From Pieris napi (taxonomy: Eukaryota; Arthropoda; Insecta; Lepidoptera; Pieridae): a stretch of 64,000 nt of DNA. The notes under the pieces are model-generated. The model did no database searches and had not been told where the DNA came from. It was given only the letters and a program-made list of their open reading frames with translations. Below are positions 1 through 11,039 of the stretch, piece by piece. A program made the position numbers and the translations under genes. Numbering within the stretch: the first letter of the stretch is position 1; the number at the start of each line of letters is the position of its first letter. The stretch covers positions 11,311,501 through 11,375,500 of the forward strand of contig NC_062242.1 of assembly GCF_905475465.1 (NCBI RefSeq), written 5' to 3'.

Positions 1-420
1 CCAAATAGTTTTTAAGAAATCTTCAGGTACGCCAGCGCCCGCCAAACTTCGTAAATGACGAAGAAATTGTGAGGGTTTTCTCTCACCTAACTCCTCATGC
101 ATCAATAACTGCTTTATTTTCTTCTCCCGGGATGCGCTGAGTCGCTTTATTAACTCAGTTTTAAGCTTCTCGTAGCGGTCGGAAATTGGTGGGTTGATAA
201 TTATGTCTTTTACTTCACGAGAATACTCATTGTCTAAGTGACCGATGACATAATTGAATTTAGTCGAGTCATTAGTTATTCCGGATATTGAAAATTGACC
301 CTCAATTTGGGCAAACCAAATTTCGGGTTCCTCTGGCCAAAACGGGGGAACACGTACACCAACTTTAAAAACATCGACATTCGATGGCACAGCACTAGTG
401 GTGTCTCTGTTGATCGACAT
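1..420 (-). CDS. Gypsy/Ty3-type retrotransposon gag, N-terminal part (runs off the window)
   Basis: An open frame of 140 codons without a stop runs from an ATG at 418-420 on the minus strand to the window edge. The translation contains PPFWPEEPEIWFAQIE near residues 24-39, then a helical stretch with KRLSASREKKIKQLL and GERKPSQFLRHL. This is the capsid-like start typical of gag in insect gypsy elements of the CsRn1/Kabuki type. Gag would form the RNA-binding particle of the retrotransposon. A primer site and LTR-like region lie upstream (633 onward), in the order expected of the 5' end of an element. The visible part has no frameshift or stop, so the copy may be fairly young. Pol would lie outside the window, so its integrity cannot be judged. 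Confidence 0.85.
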   Translation of the reverse strand, partial: MSINRDTTSAVPSNVDVFKVGVRVPPFWPEEPEIWFAQIEGQFSISGITNDSTKFNYVIGHLDNEYSREVKDIIINPPISDRYEKLKTELIKRLSASREKKIKQLLMHEELGERKPSQFLRHLRSLAGAGVPEDFLKTIW

Positions 421-620
421 GGTGTTCACCTTTAAAATTTCTCAAGGTCAAGTTGTTTTCCACTGAAGTCCAAATGGTCGTTGAACATGTGATATTATAT
501 TATACTGTTCACTTATCACTTTTTTTACACTGTACACTAATAGTTTATTCACTTCAGTAATACGGGGTAATTGTTCAAACGAATGTTCAAGAATCCAGAC
601 CGGAATCGCCAAAACCTTTA

Positions 621-632
621 TCGGGGTCACCA
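621..632 (-). other. Primer binding site complementary to the tRNA-Trp 3' end
   Basis: On the minus strand this reads TGGTGACCCCGA, matching 12 bases of the complement of the usual tRNA-Trp 3' end. tRNA-Trp priming is a known mark of CsRn1/Kabuki-type gypsy elements. It lies about 200 bases upstream of the gag ATG, as expected. Confidence 0.7.
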
Positions 633-945
633 GTATGGGGTAAATGAATTAACCACCATTTTAAAGTGAATTAATTTAATTCCATGTTTGGTTACAATAT
701 TCACTTAATATAATATAAAGAAATAAACATATGTGCGTCAAATACCAAGCTACTAAGCGCACTGACTACGTAGTACGTACTACCGGTTACCTGCGTGCAC
801 GCACACATTCACGCGCGAATCCCGCAAGACCAGTTATTGTGTAGTTCTGTGCGAGTGACGATAATATGATATCGATGTAAAATGTCGATAAAAATATGAA
901 ATTTATGTGAATATGAAATGTATGCTTATACATGTGTATGCTACA
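633..945 (-). mobile_element. Probable 5' LTR of the gypsy element (outer edge uncertain)
   Basis: The inner edge is set by the primer site ending at 632. Reading the minus strand, a TGT start at 945 is followed by a TATA-like TGTATAAGC and a TCAGTGCG initiator-like string near 755, an arrangement that suits an LTR promoter. The inner end does not finish in a clean CA, and no second LTR is in the window, so both edges are inferred. Confidence 0.35.
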
Positions 946-2117
946 TTACGTTCAGAAACGACCAGACCCCCAGATCTATATATCTCAATCCTAGAATTGT
1001 CTATTGGTCGGTTACGAATCTTCGGCTAATCACAGCTGGGTAAAGTGAGTTCGAAATGAAATCTGTTCTACTGAAGTTACAGGAATAACTCTTTACTAGT
1101 TCCATCATCGTTTATTTTACCGACCTCCAATGATATAAAAGAGCTCTCTTATACGTATTATGATACCTACTCTGAAATCCTCTTAACTTTTAGTAGTTAA
1201 TGGATACTATAGTATAACTCTATAGAACGTGTTTTGCTTCAATAATGTGATAAGAATTAGCTACTGTTATATTAAAAGTTACTTATTATTTCTGTGAAAG
1301 TTCGACGGTAGGTATAATAGGATTTATTTGTATATTGACTGTAAAGCTTAGGTTTACTTTTAGATTACGGCACCGCTTTTCTAGGAAACCTAAGCTTAAG
1401 CATGCATCTGATATCATTCTTCTCATAGTGGTAACTGCGTACAATTTTAAACGTTAGTATTAACAAAAATTCTTACATTTTCAAAAAGCAATAAAAATAA
1501 ACTGTTCGGCGTAATTTATGTGTATTTATACGCGTTACAAATGCTGTTATTATTTTCAACTTTTAATGGCATTTCAAAGTTTATATAGATTTGTTCAATG
1601 TCTACCTAATTCCACTTTCTCGTGGGCCAAGAAAATACTATCAAAATTCTTGATTATTAGTTAAACCATTTTTTTTTCTAATTTATTTAGAAATTATTAT
1701 TATTTCAGACAACCCGCATAGCATTAAACAAACAGAGCATTTAAGCAGAAAATTTATGATAAGTATTATGATGGAGTAAAACCATTATACCGCTCGTAAA
1801 ACTTGATAATGTGTATCTCAGGAATATACAATTTCAGAATGCTTGTAACATTTTACAAAACCACTTCATGTATGTAACACGCATTTGTAAACACGGAAAA
1901 TATGAAACCTAAGATTCTTGGCTTGTTCGAGACCCAAGACACGAGCCATTGTAGTCAAAAGCATCATGCTTTTGACCAATCCTATTCTTTTGTTTTTCCT
2001 TCTCATCTCGGGTTGCTCGCGAACGCTCTGAGACAGAAACTCTAGATATTTTTTTAAAGTTACGATCACAAATAATATCACAAGAAACAAATCAATATTC
2101 GATGCAATGGACACTCT
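946..2117. other. No gene recognised
   Basis: A+T-rich DNA with stops in all frames. I see no gene or clear repeat termini here. The open frame on the minus strand at 1866-2120 lacks any recognisable protein feature. Confidence 0.5.
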
Positions 2118-2410
2118 CAATGCCAGAGGGCTCGCGAGCGCGTTGCCTGCTTTTTAAGAATTGGTACGCTCTTTTCTTGTAAGACCCTAAGATTAGTTCG
2201 GAAATACTTCAGTGGGCAGCTAGTTCCATATAGTGGTGCTGCCTTAAAAACGCTCAATTGTCAAACGACGGACGTCGAGGTGATACGGATGGAATTTGGT
2301 ATTCTGCCTTGATGTACGATGATCAAACTCAGCTGCAGTACTGCTGTATTAATCCAAACAACTCCTCTGAACACTCTTCATGGTAAATGTGGTAGAAGAT
2401 GCAGAGTGTC
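2118..2410 (-). mobile_element. LINE 3'-end fragment (Jockey/CR1-like, 'LINE-A')
   Basis: The minus strand matches the common 3' end of a lepidopteran LINE ORF2 that recurs many times in this window. It reads roughly as H-x2-DVRRST, then TTTMWNQLPTEVFP, then KKRAYQFLKGRQR, followed by SGIESVHGR. This copy has indels and is truncated at its 5' end, so it is a dead fragment. Confidence 0.75.
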
Positions 2411-3049
2411 ATTTATTTTATATTTTATATACTTGCGAAATGATTAATTGCAGCGCCAGTCCAAATTCAAATTAAAATTGAATATGTGAAAAAGATTTTA
2501 AAACTACTAACTAAAATCCTAGCGGTTTTTAATTCCGTGAATTGTTTTCTGCAATAAACACACTAAACCAATAAATAAAAGTCTAATATACGCAAGCCCC
2601 TGTTTATTTGCTTCGAAATAAAATAGAACCTTAAAGCCTAACACTAAAACTGTTGTATCGTTTGTAACGGAGAAAAACTTAAGCAATTACATAAAGTTAG
2701 CTGAAATGGACAAACAAAACTGGTAAAACTTGTATACATTGACCAAGAGTGTGAAAGTTTGTTTCAGATACCACTTATTGCTTGCAACTTCTATTTCATT
2801 GATATTTTCTTTTGTAAGTGATCAGCCTTCTTTGCCACACGCCGTCTTATGTCTATTTATATGTTTTTGCTTAGCTTATTTCTTCTAAATTGTTCTTCGT
2901 CGTGCGAACTATGAATAATTGCGCATGGTTTATCATTTTGCACTAACTATATCTGTGTGCTTCTATTTGGCGAAATGTACTGATATTTGAGGATATTTAT
3001 TATATTATTATTTATTGAAAGTCATATTAAGAAGAAGATGTTATAATAA
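2411..3049. other. No gene recognised
   Basis: A+T-rich spacer with no gene or repeat boundary that I can define. It ends in an ATT/ATA-rich run at about 3000-3055 next to the RTE remnant. Confidence 0.5.
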
Positions 3050-3850
3050 TAATAAGCCACTTTAGCGGCGTCATCAATGGGTGTTAGTTTTGTTCTTATA
3101 CTTATCTTAGTCTACGTTAGTTATTGTTATTTCCGTTTCTTAGTGTTCTGCAGAGTTGACCCCACTTGGGTAAACTTTTCAGTTACCCCCATTCTCCCCA
3201 GAAACCTTAACTAAGTCGTCGGCCCCTCGCTTTTGTGGTCTCCTTTTTTCTGGAGATCCCCTCCAGTGGGTGGCTTCGCTCATACACCAGGATGAGGATG
3301 CTATTGTCCATAACAGTATTTTTTAGACTTGCTGTAGTTTCCTTTTAAAACTTTTTTAATGCCAAGCCATTTCTTTCTCATTCTTATTTTAATTAAAGGA
3401 TATTTGTTTTACTAAATATTATGTAACATATTCTATTTTAATTCCTCTAATATTGATATTTGGTTTACACTCGTTGGTCATTGCGGTTGGTGGCATTATC
3501 TTTGTCTTCTTAGAGTTCATGTTTAGACCAATATTAGAACTCGCCTTTAGAATTCTTAAGGAGTTTCGGAGTTTCTGCCAAAATAGTATTGTCATCCGCA
3601 AACCTACGATAACTAAGATGCCTGTTAATTTTAATATCTACGTTCTTAAATATTACCATTTCGAGAACGAACGCGTTAATCGAAAGTTTAGGCGACAGAG
3701 GGTCGTTTTTTTATAGACGGATCTCAAGATATTGTTATATTTTTGGTCTCCTCCCGCTAAATTTAGAGCGTTCCAAATAGCCTGATGGATAATTGTATCA
3801 AAAGCTTTACTGTAATCTATGAACGCTATAAAGAGGTGTAATGCTAAGCT
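3050..3850 (-). pseudogene. RTE-type LINE reverse transcriptase remnant
   Basis: Read on the minus strand from about 3840, frames give AFIDYSKAFDT, then after frame changes an N-L-M-N-S-K-K-T-K-I-M block and NIRGIKIEYVT. These correspond to the finger/palm and thumb regions of RTE-clade reverse transcriptases. Further on, 3160-3290 resembles the basic C-terminal tail. Several stops and frameshifts separate the pieces and the catalytic FADD block is damaged, so it is non-functional. A short TAA-rich tail at 3045-3056 fits the simple-repeat tail of RTE elements. Confidence 0.7.
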
Positions 3851-4379
3851 ATAAACTCTTTACTAGTATATTGTAAATTAATATAGTTTATTCAAAACGG
3901 TTACACAAGGAGTCTTGCCAGGTCCCTTCGTTTTTCGCAATTACTTTGAAATTCATATGTGAACAATTTACTTACATAAAAGTCTAACATTCAAATGCAT
4001 GTATACTTAGGTACCTACGTTAGAAAAAAAAGTATTTGTAAGTTTAAATAACAATTAATTACATTTTTTAAATCACTCAAATTTTTTGCGACGCATTTCT
4101 CTGCACAGTTTTCAGCATTTGTTTGTATTAAATTCTGTACGATTGCATTTCACACACTCCAGACATTGTTTTATTGACATGAAGGTAATATTTGATTCAT
4201 TTTACAAATATATTCGAATGATAGAACTAGATTAATTCTATGACCTAGTAACAGGCGACCTGAAAACTCCAATTAAGAATAGAGAATAGAAACTACCAAT
4301 TTGTATTAAAGCTGTCTATAACCAAGCGACGATATTATTATATACAACGCAGAAAAAGCATTATGAGTTGTAATCTAAC
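3851..4379. other. No gene recognised
   Basis: A+T-rich sequence without gene signals or repeat ends that I can define. Confidence 0.5.
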
Positions 4380-4652
4380 GCGGTGTCGCGGTGTTTGTGG
4401 TTAAACTTCTCCGAAACGGCTCGACCGATTCTCATGAAATTTTGTGTGCATATTGGGTATATCTGAGAATTTCATCCCCCTAAATGTTAAGGGTAGTCCA
4501 CCCCTAAATATTTTTTTTTTATTTTTAGATATTTTTTTATGATACAGCATTAAAAATACATACAACCCTAACTTTCACTCCTCTACGATCAACCCCTATT
4601 TTTTTATTATAAATGATATACATGGCAAAACGACGTTTGCCCGGTCAGCTAG
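4380..4652 (+). mobile_element. Non-autonomous Helitron, 5'-truncated
   Basis: The 3' end is CTAG at 4649-4652, followed by T. Just upstream is the hairpin GGCAAAACGACGTTTGCC, a 6-bp stem GGCAAA/TTTGCC. The body shares CCGAAACGGCTCGACCGATT with five other copies in this window. The usual 5' TCTA...TATAAAA start is missing. Confidence 0.75.
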
Positions 4653-5490
4653 TATATGTATATTGGTATAATATATATAAGCGTAAACCAAACGATAGCA
4701 ATCATCTAACACAAAATGAGCCCTTTAGATTTTCCCACACTCATGCTCGTAAATTGTAATATAACATTCTTGATTCCGATAATATCCAAAAAGGTCGAAT
4801 ACACTTGTATTGAAGTGTCACTTAGATTTAAGAACCCTTAAATAAGCTAAGTTAGTTATTTGTTTGCTTTACCCCAATAATTTTATGTTAGTAAGAGCTC
4901 ATATTTAAAACGAGCTAAAGCTAGTTGACACCCAGCTTCAAACAAAATGGGCCAGGTATGGGATACAACCTGTTCAGACACACTGGCCCCATCCCATCTA
5001 CATTTGGAAAGCCTTTTGTATATAAAATACCTGTGCAGGATTCCCAGCTCTTCCATAACAAACTTAATTATAAATTCCTTAAAATACATTTATGTACTAC
5101 ATCTTTTATTTTATTTCATTCATTTTTGATTTTTCAACTGTTATCAACACGCCTGAGTGCATGAGTGAGTGTGTGGGTGCAAATGTGTAAGTGAGTGAGT
5201 GAGTCACTGAGTGAATGAATAAAGTGTGTAACTACATACTAGGTATCAAAAGCATCTCTAACACTGCGTAAGGTGTTAAGCCAGTCCTTCAGTCGTATTT
5301 TTAGATTGTAGACGGTGAGCGGGAAGATATTCAATGGGAAATGTCTTTTGTGTTTTTACTACATAAAAGTTGTTGTTTGCAAAAAATATTTATTATGGAA
5401 TTTATCAACAAACGCCATTACCTATGGCACATTTTGCATACATAGTATTGATAACTCACCGATGAAAGCTTAAAAACTAAAATTTATCAA
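4653..5490. other. No gene; includes a GTGA-rich microsatellite
   Basis: Positions 5158-5222 are a decayed GTGA/GAGT simple repeat. The overlapping open frames at 4883-5164 on both strands look like chance frames with no recognisable domain. Confidence 0.5.
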
Positions 5491-5917
5491 TCTATATATA
5501 TAAAAATGAAACCCGTTTTCCGTTGTCACGACATAACATGAAAACGGCTTGACCGATTTGTCTGATTTTTTTTTAAATAATATACCTTGAAGTACGAGGA
5601 TGGTTCTTACGGAGAAAAATTTAAAAAAATTGAGTGAAAAAGTCTAAAAACAACACTTTTCTATATTCCCATACAAAATATTCGTAATAATACTTAAAAG
5701 TCAATTTGAACTTTAATACCATAGCATAAAGTTAAAATGTTAGTGGAGGGGTTCCGGGAAGGTAGATTTTTATTTTTTGACATAATGTATTTGTTGTCTT
5801 ATCAATTTTCTTTTTTTTATCTTACTAGCTAGACCGGTGTCCCGAATAGCAGAATAAGTATTTTAAACAAATAAAGAATCGACCGTTAGGCGGTACGATG
5901 TTCGCCAGGCCAGCTAG
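5491..5917 (+). mobile_element. Complete non-autonomous Helitron (427 bp)
   Basis: Starts with TCTATATATATAAAAATG at 5491 after a host A and ends in CTAG at 5914-5917 before a host T, the A|T insertion typical of Helitrons. The 3' hairpin is GGCGG...TTCGCC at 5889-5906. The subfamily differs from the shorter copies in its middle. Confidence 0.75.
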
Positions 5918-8139
5918 TTTTATATAAATAATAGTGTTCTGCAACTCCATATAAGGTTTTAATAATGTATTTTTTTAAAGCTTTTTTCAAAATTCTATAA
6001 ATATATCAGGTGAGACTAAGCAACCACATGGAGGAGGTCATCCATAATGCTGCAATAATGATTGTAAATTTGCAATAATAAAGACAATTCCGCAAACTTG
6101 TATTCCCAAGTTAGCTTCTATGCTCAGTCATCATTCACGTTCTACGAATGTTTATTTATTCGTTCGTGTCTAATAGCCTAAACGGTATGGATGTGTTCGT
6201 ACAATACGGCCGACTAAGCTCAAATATTTGTCTGGAAGTCCTGTCCCTTCACACTTCACGCACGAACGAACTTTAATAAAGCTCCAATGTTTAGAATCAA
6301 CTGTAAAATTGGCCCAAGGGTTTTTGATTACCTTAATTCGCGCTAAAAAATACACTTTTATAAAGCGTGTTTAAACATACAATAGATTTTTATCATTCAT
6401 AATCAAAAAAGAATCCGTGGATGTAGTGGCATTCACCTAACACAAGTCGACCTCACTTAAAATTAAATGATTAAATAAAAAAGATTATTAACAGCTTGAA
6501 GTCTGATACGAATACACACTTTTAATATATATATATATATATAAGGAGCGAACGATAATATATTTATTATAAATTAGGTATATTACATTTCTTTATATTT
6601 TTTTAATTATTATGTAGGTAACTTGTAAATAGTCAAATTAGCATTAAGCCCTTATAAAGAGAAGATCAGTTCGAGAAAATGAGGCATTATAAATTAAGTT
6701 TTGAATTCATTGTCATTGTCAAAAAGTTTAAATTTCTTTAACATCGTTGTGATTTGAATTTTATTTTTAATGTTTCAGGGATTATGTGATGTCCTCTTCC
6801 TACTAACCGGAGCTGAATAGATAAGACCTTCGTGATGTCACAGACTCGAATAAAATATATATTAATGTCTATAAACGATTTTCCTTTCACTTAATAGGTG
6901 GGTAATACTAACAATATTGTTACTAAACCTCCACTTAAACTTTCTTTTATGTCTAAAATTCGATTCAAACGCATAAATTACTTAAAACAGCTACATCATT
7001 CAACAGATCGCAGCTGGAAAAACATTGCCCGACATTATCAAATACGTCAGTAAGATGAATAGCACAATAGCACGCGGGTCCCGTCGTCCACCGGGTTTCG
7101 ACTCGCCCATAAATATCATGAGCATATTCACGAGGACTGGGGACACACCAAACCCACCAGACCTAGTTTAAGCTAATAAAGTCCCTTTTTGGGATACCTG
7201 ATAGGCTGTTAGGGGTTCTATGTAAAAAAAACGTGTGGCACTCGGGGACTGCCGCGGTAAAGCTATTGCATAGCATTTTTTATCAACTTATGTAATTATA
7301 ATATTTTTTTTTTATTGATGCACTATTTTTTTTCTTTGATATTAATCAAATTTTTTTTATATTAATTCAATTCACAATTTCAGGCTAGCACGCCAATATA
7401 GTCCTGTCTCACTCTAACGCGTACCGGCTGCATCGGCCGCGCTTACGCTACGTCACCGATCTCGTTAGAGAGATGTGAATACGCAGTATGCGTTCTGTCC
7501 CACTCTAACGCGTATTGGCCTCACCTACATTACGTCACCGTGTGTTAGGTTTTTTTTTTCGTTACGGAATTTCTTGATTCGGTCGCCGCGCTCAAAGCCC
7601 GCGGTAAAATCTATGCATTAGCTTAAAAACAGCTTCGTCCAATGCATTCATAATAGATATTTTAATAGGTACTGGAAAAGTTGTTTAGAAACATCATTCC
7701 GGTATAAAGCCGTTAATTAACTTCAAACGTACCCCTTCAAAGGCGACAGATCAAAAGTTGACGTAACGAAGTGACCGCAGACATGGAATCATATTAAATG
7801 GTACGAAAGAATTTTGCCATCGATTTTGTTTACATAGAATCCCACACAATACGACTATACTTTTACTTTAGTGAATATTGTTTATATAATAAAAATAATA
7901 ACGAACATTTTTATTTACGAAAAACATCTTTCCAAGAGACAATTAATTAATAAGAATTCAAATCTTATTAAAAATTCACAAAAATAAAACAAACATAAAT
8001 AATTTAATTATTAGTAATAAAGCAAAAAAAATACTATATATTATCGAGAGAGGCGAGAGCGAGAGGTTTGTTTTTCCACTCAGACGAATTTTTTTTTTCT
8101 ATTTCATAATTCCCATGCTACAATCGAACGAATATTCGA
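5918..8139. other. No gene; decayed repeat DNA
   Basis: Contains a (TA)n run at about 6524-6543. At 7405-7545 a unit beginning CTGTCTCACTCTAACGCGTA occurs twice (about 7404 and 7496), each followed by a TACGTCACCG string, so it looks like an internally duplicated repeat. Strings around a GCGGTAAA motif at 7255 and 7600 suggest two pieces of one unknown repeat. No coding region is recognisable. Confidence 0.5.
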
Positions 8140-8257
8140 AAAACTCTACGATCAACCCCTATTTTTTATTATAGTAGATAGTTATTTTTATTGAAGTAAA
8201 ATAATGTTTCCTAGAAATAATATTACATGGCAAAACTACTTTTGCCGGGTCACCTAG
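8140..8257 (+). mobile_element. Helitron 3'-end fragment
   Basis: The shared body string CTCTACGATCAACCCCTATT is followed by the 3' hairpin region GGCAAAACTACTTTTGCC and the terminus CTAG at 8254-8257 before T. The 5' half is missing. Confidence 0.7.
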
Positions 8258-8320
8258 TATATCTATATAACTACATGCATATGTCAAACTCCCATACATT
8301 TTGACATACTCGTACTCATA

Positions 8321-8556
8321 GTCCATTGAAATGTTACATGGGTGAGCCCATTTGATAGAGGACGCAATTTTATTTATGGGACATGTAGGAGGAGGGGGGA
8401 TCAATACAAGCTTAAACCGATGTTTGTGGGGTTGGCGCACTTGTACCCCGGCCATCTTGGAAAAAGGGGTAAAAACACGTTTGTTTGACCCCCCCTATTA
8501 TTGGATCCTCTATCAAATGTTCAGTTTGGCCCTCAAATTGTAACGTTTCAATGGAC
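8321..8556. mobile_element. MITE with long terminal inverted repeats
   Basis: The left end GTCCATTGAAATGTTACA is mirrored by TGTAACGTTTCAATGGAC at the right end, and the repeat continues inward to ATTTGATAGAGGA on both sides, giving imperfect terminal repeats of about 50 bp. There is no coding capacity. I could not define a target duplication, so the superfamily is open. Confidence 0.65.
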
Positions 8557-8984
8557 TTCTAAAGTTCGACTAAGAGGTTGGAAAACTTGTGTACCTTTTC
8601 TGTAGACCAAACAAGGAAACATCGTACCATATATCTTTCGCTCATACTCCGAGCATTTCATAAAATATTATGATAATTTTCAGTATAAACACAGTTTAGT
8701 ATCTTAAATTTTATTAACAGGGTTATAAATTCGGTTTAATAACCAACTCAAAGACCAATTTCTCTCAAACTCAACTCAATGCAATTATTACGAAGTTTTA
8801 ATGACAGAGAGGGTATTATAGACCCCTAGAATAGTATTTTTTTGCTTTTACTAATAATTATTTATGTTTGTTTTATTTTTGTGAATTTTTAATTTGAGAT
8901 TTGAATTCTTATTGATTTAGTGCCTGGATGTTTTTTGTAAATAAAAATTATCGTTATTATTTTTATTACAGAATCAATATCTCA

Positions 8985-9045
8985 CTTACACTGCCAGACG
9001 ACTCGCTAGTGCGATGCCGGATTTTTAAAAATTGATATGCTATTT
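8985..9045 (-). mobile_element. Short LINE-A 3'-end fragment
   Basis: The minus strand carries a diverged form of the LINE-A tail (AATTTTTAAAAATCCGGC, then TCGCACTAGCGAGTC), about 60 bp long. Confidence 0.5.
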
Positions 9046-9259
9046 AGTGAAAACCCATATAACATCGTCGTGGTCATGCGGGTTAAATTAAAACACATAT
9101 TTATACGTAACGTGAAACATTGAATGTTTACAACTGCGTTCGTCGAATATTTACATAAGATTTACATCTGAGATGCGTACAGCAACCTCCGACCACATCC
9201 TCGTTATTATTACTAATTAAAAAATTAAATTTATTATTTTTATTAATTTTCGACACTAA

Positions 9260-9487
9260 AGGTCTGTTTCACGATATACGTATAAGTTCTACATAAGGTC
9301 CAAATTAGCTGTTTATTACTTATTAGTGGATAATAAACACTATTGTTGCGTTTCACGACTGTCAGATAGCGCTATTCGTCACATAAGTACATCATAAGTT
9401 AAGAGTCCGATGAATGTCAAATAGCACAATTTATCTTCCAAATATTTTATGTGTAGCATATTTGGGACTGTATCCATACATTGTGAA
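9260..9487 (-). mobile_element. PIF/Harbinger-like MITE, copy 1 (diverged)
   Basis: The ends read AGGTCTGTTTCACGATATA and, inverted, AGGGTGTGTTTCACAATGTA. The interior matches the better-preserved copy at 54432-54659 in reverse orientation, for example GATAGCGCTATTCGTCAC here and its complement there. The flanks are TAA on the left and TTA on the right, a degraded TWA-type duplication. Confidence 0.65.
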
Positions 9488-9677
9488 ACACACCCTTATT
9501 ATTTTAATGACAATTAAATTCATTAAATTCCTGACATATCTCCCTTTTTCCCTCCCTCTAGTCTCGGAAATCTAAAGTTTTAGATTTGTATAAATATGAC
9601 CAAGAGTTAAAAATTAGTTTGCCAAAGAAGTTTCACTTCTGACATGTGTACTTTGTACGCACGCACTTTTTTTTATA

Positions 9678-10110
9678 TAACAGGGGACAAACGGGCTGGA
9701 GGCTAACTTCATGTTAAGAGATCGCCGCCCATGGTTACTCTGGCGCAAGGCTAGTGAGTGCTTTGCCTTTTTAGAATTGGTACGTTCGGAAATACTTCAC
9801 TGGGCAACTGGTTTCACATAGTAGTGGTGCGAGGCAAAAACTAACTTAATTAACGCTCAGCCTTGCGATTCTGTAACTCACTTTTCGAACTCACACAGCG
9901 GTTTTCGCAGCAGCGGTCCCGCTCAAATTAGTCGTAAAGCAGTCATTTTATGATTTTGCATTCTGATAAGGTCCCTCCTTGTAGTTTATTGTTTATCAGA
10001 ATGCCAAATGTCTGAGTTCGAAAAGTGAGTTACAGAATCGCAAGGCAGTTGTGGAACGACGGATGTCGAGGTGATACGTGTGGCAATTGGTATTCTGCCA
10101 CGACCTATTA
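9678..10110 (-). mobile_element. LINE-A 3'-end fragment split by a MITE
   Basis: The minus strand resembles the LINE-A 3' end, with GTTCCACAACTG, GGAACCAG-like and CCAATTCT-like blocks in the usual order. A 185-bp MITE (9861-10045) interrupts it, and the LINE sequence resumes exactly on the other side. Confidence 0.7.
9861..10045. mobile_element. Nested MITE with perfect 33-bp terminal inverted repeats
   Basis: Positions 9861-9893 and 10013-10045 are perfect reverse complements; the outer end begins CCTTGCGATTCTGTAACTC. A second inner inverted pair is GCATTCTGATAA (from about 9959) against TTATCAGAATGC. The flanks read CTCAG on the left and CAGTTG on the right. Removing the element plus one CAG restores the LINE string GCTCAGTTGTGGAACGACG, so the target duplication is 3 bp (CAG). 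The superfamily is uncertain. Confidence 0.85.
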
Positions 10111-10282
10111 GTTACACAGGTGTACTATGTCATCTTATGTTGACATGACATTTGGAGCGAGTATCGTGAGCGTCTCATCTTATTTCAGTGATAAGCTCGT
10201 GAAGTTCGGTACGAGCTTAAGTGTTTCGAACTTTGCTGAAATACAATAACCTATAAATATATGGATGAGATATAAAAACTAT

Positions 10283-10326
10283 AATTCAAGGGCCGACATT
10301 CATTAATGAATGTCGGCCCTCGAATT
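10283..10326. repeat. Perfect 32-bp palindrome within a 44-bp near-palindrome
   Basis: Positions 10289-10304 (AGGGCCGACATTCATT) are followed at once by their exact reverse complement (10305-10320), with no spacer. The symmetry extends to AATTCA/CGAATT with one mismatch. Confidence 0.85.
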
Positions 10327-11039
10327 GTGAAACTTCTAATGCGACTTCCAACAAGGTTGCTTCCAACTCCTGGGGAGGGGGAATAGAAAGAGACAGAGCG
10401 AGAGTGAATGCCTCCGTTTTTCATTTCCACATTACGTTTGACTTCTTCCGCGCGTGAAGTCCCACGCAGTATTATTTTAATTATCATTTTTCCAAGACTA
10501 GACTTCAAAACAATTTTTATTATACTAACGATGTATTATGCGGCATATAATTGAATAACTCACACAAAAATCACTTTTTATTTACTATAATTAATAATAA
10601 TAATCTATAAAAAAATATTTGTATTTACTTTTTGTACACAATTAAATAATAAACTTTTAAATCATTGTACAACAGGCGGCAACTAGGCCAATATCTTTCA
10701 GGCCACCCTTATTAAAGAAAATATTAAATAAAGAAAGAAACTTACAAATGCAAGAGTGTGAAACCTCATTTATAATACAAAAACTTATAAAACTTGATAT
10801 TAAAAAATTGATTAATCTTAATGTTTTAAGCGAAATTTCAGAATTTAATGATCCTTTGGGTCGTTATTTAACATAGTACACACAGAAATATTCTCTGAAA
10901 TGCCACATAACTCTATTCGAAGATCCTTGTAAAGGCTGTCGGTTAGCACGTAGTCAGTTATCACACTTGAACCGCTTTCATTAAAACTTACGGAAGTATC
11001 CCGGCAAAACAGCGTTTACTTGTATGATAAAATTTACTA
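10327..11039. other. No gene recognised
   Basis: A+T-rich sequence between the palindrome and the DD82E element. I see no coding region or repeat ends. Confidence 0.5.

Noticed and set aside
448..630. 60-codon minus-strand frame upstream of gag
   Set aside because: It covers the gypsy leader and starts inside the primer site; not a protein gene.
1866..2120. 84-codon minus-strand open frame
   Set aside because: It runs toward a LINE fragment and has no recognisable domain; best explained by chance.
3453..3716. 87-codon plus-strand open frame
   Set aside because: It is the antisense of the RTE reverse transcriptase remnant.
5158..5222. CRISPR-like short repeats
   Set aside because: A GTGA microsatellite without spacers, in a eukaryotic genome; no CRISPR array is present in the window.
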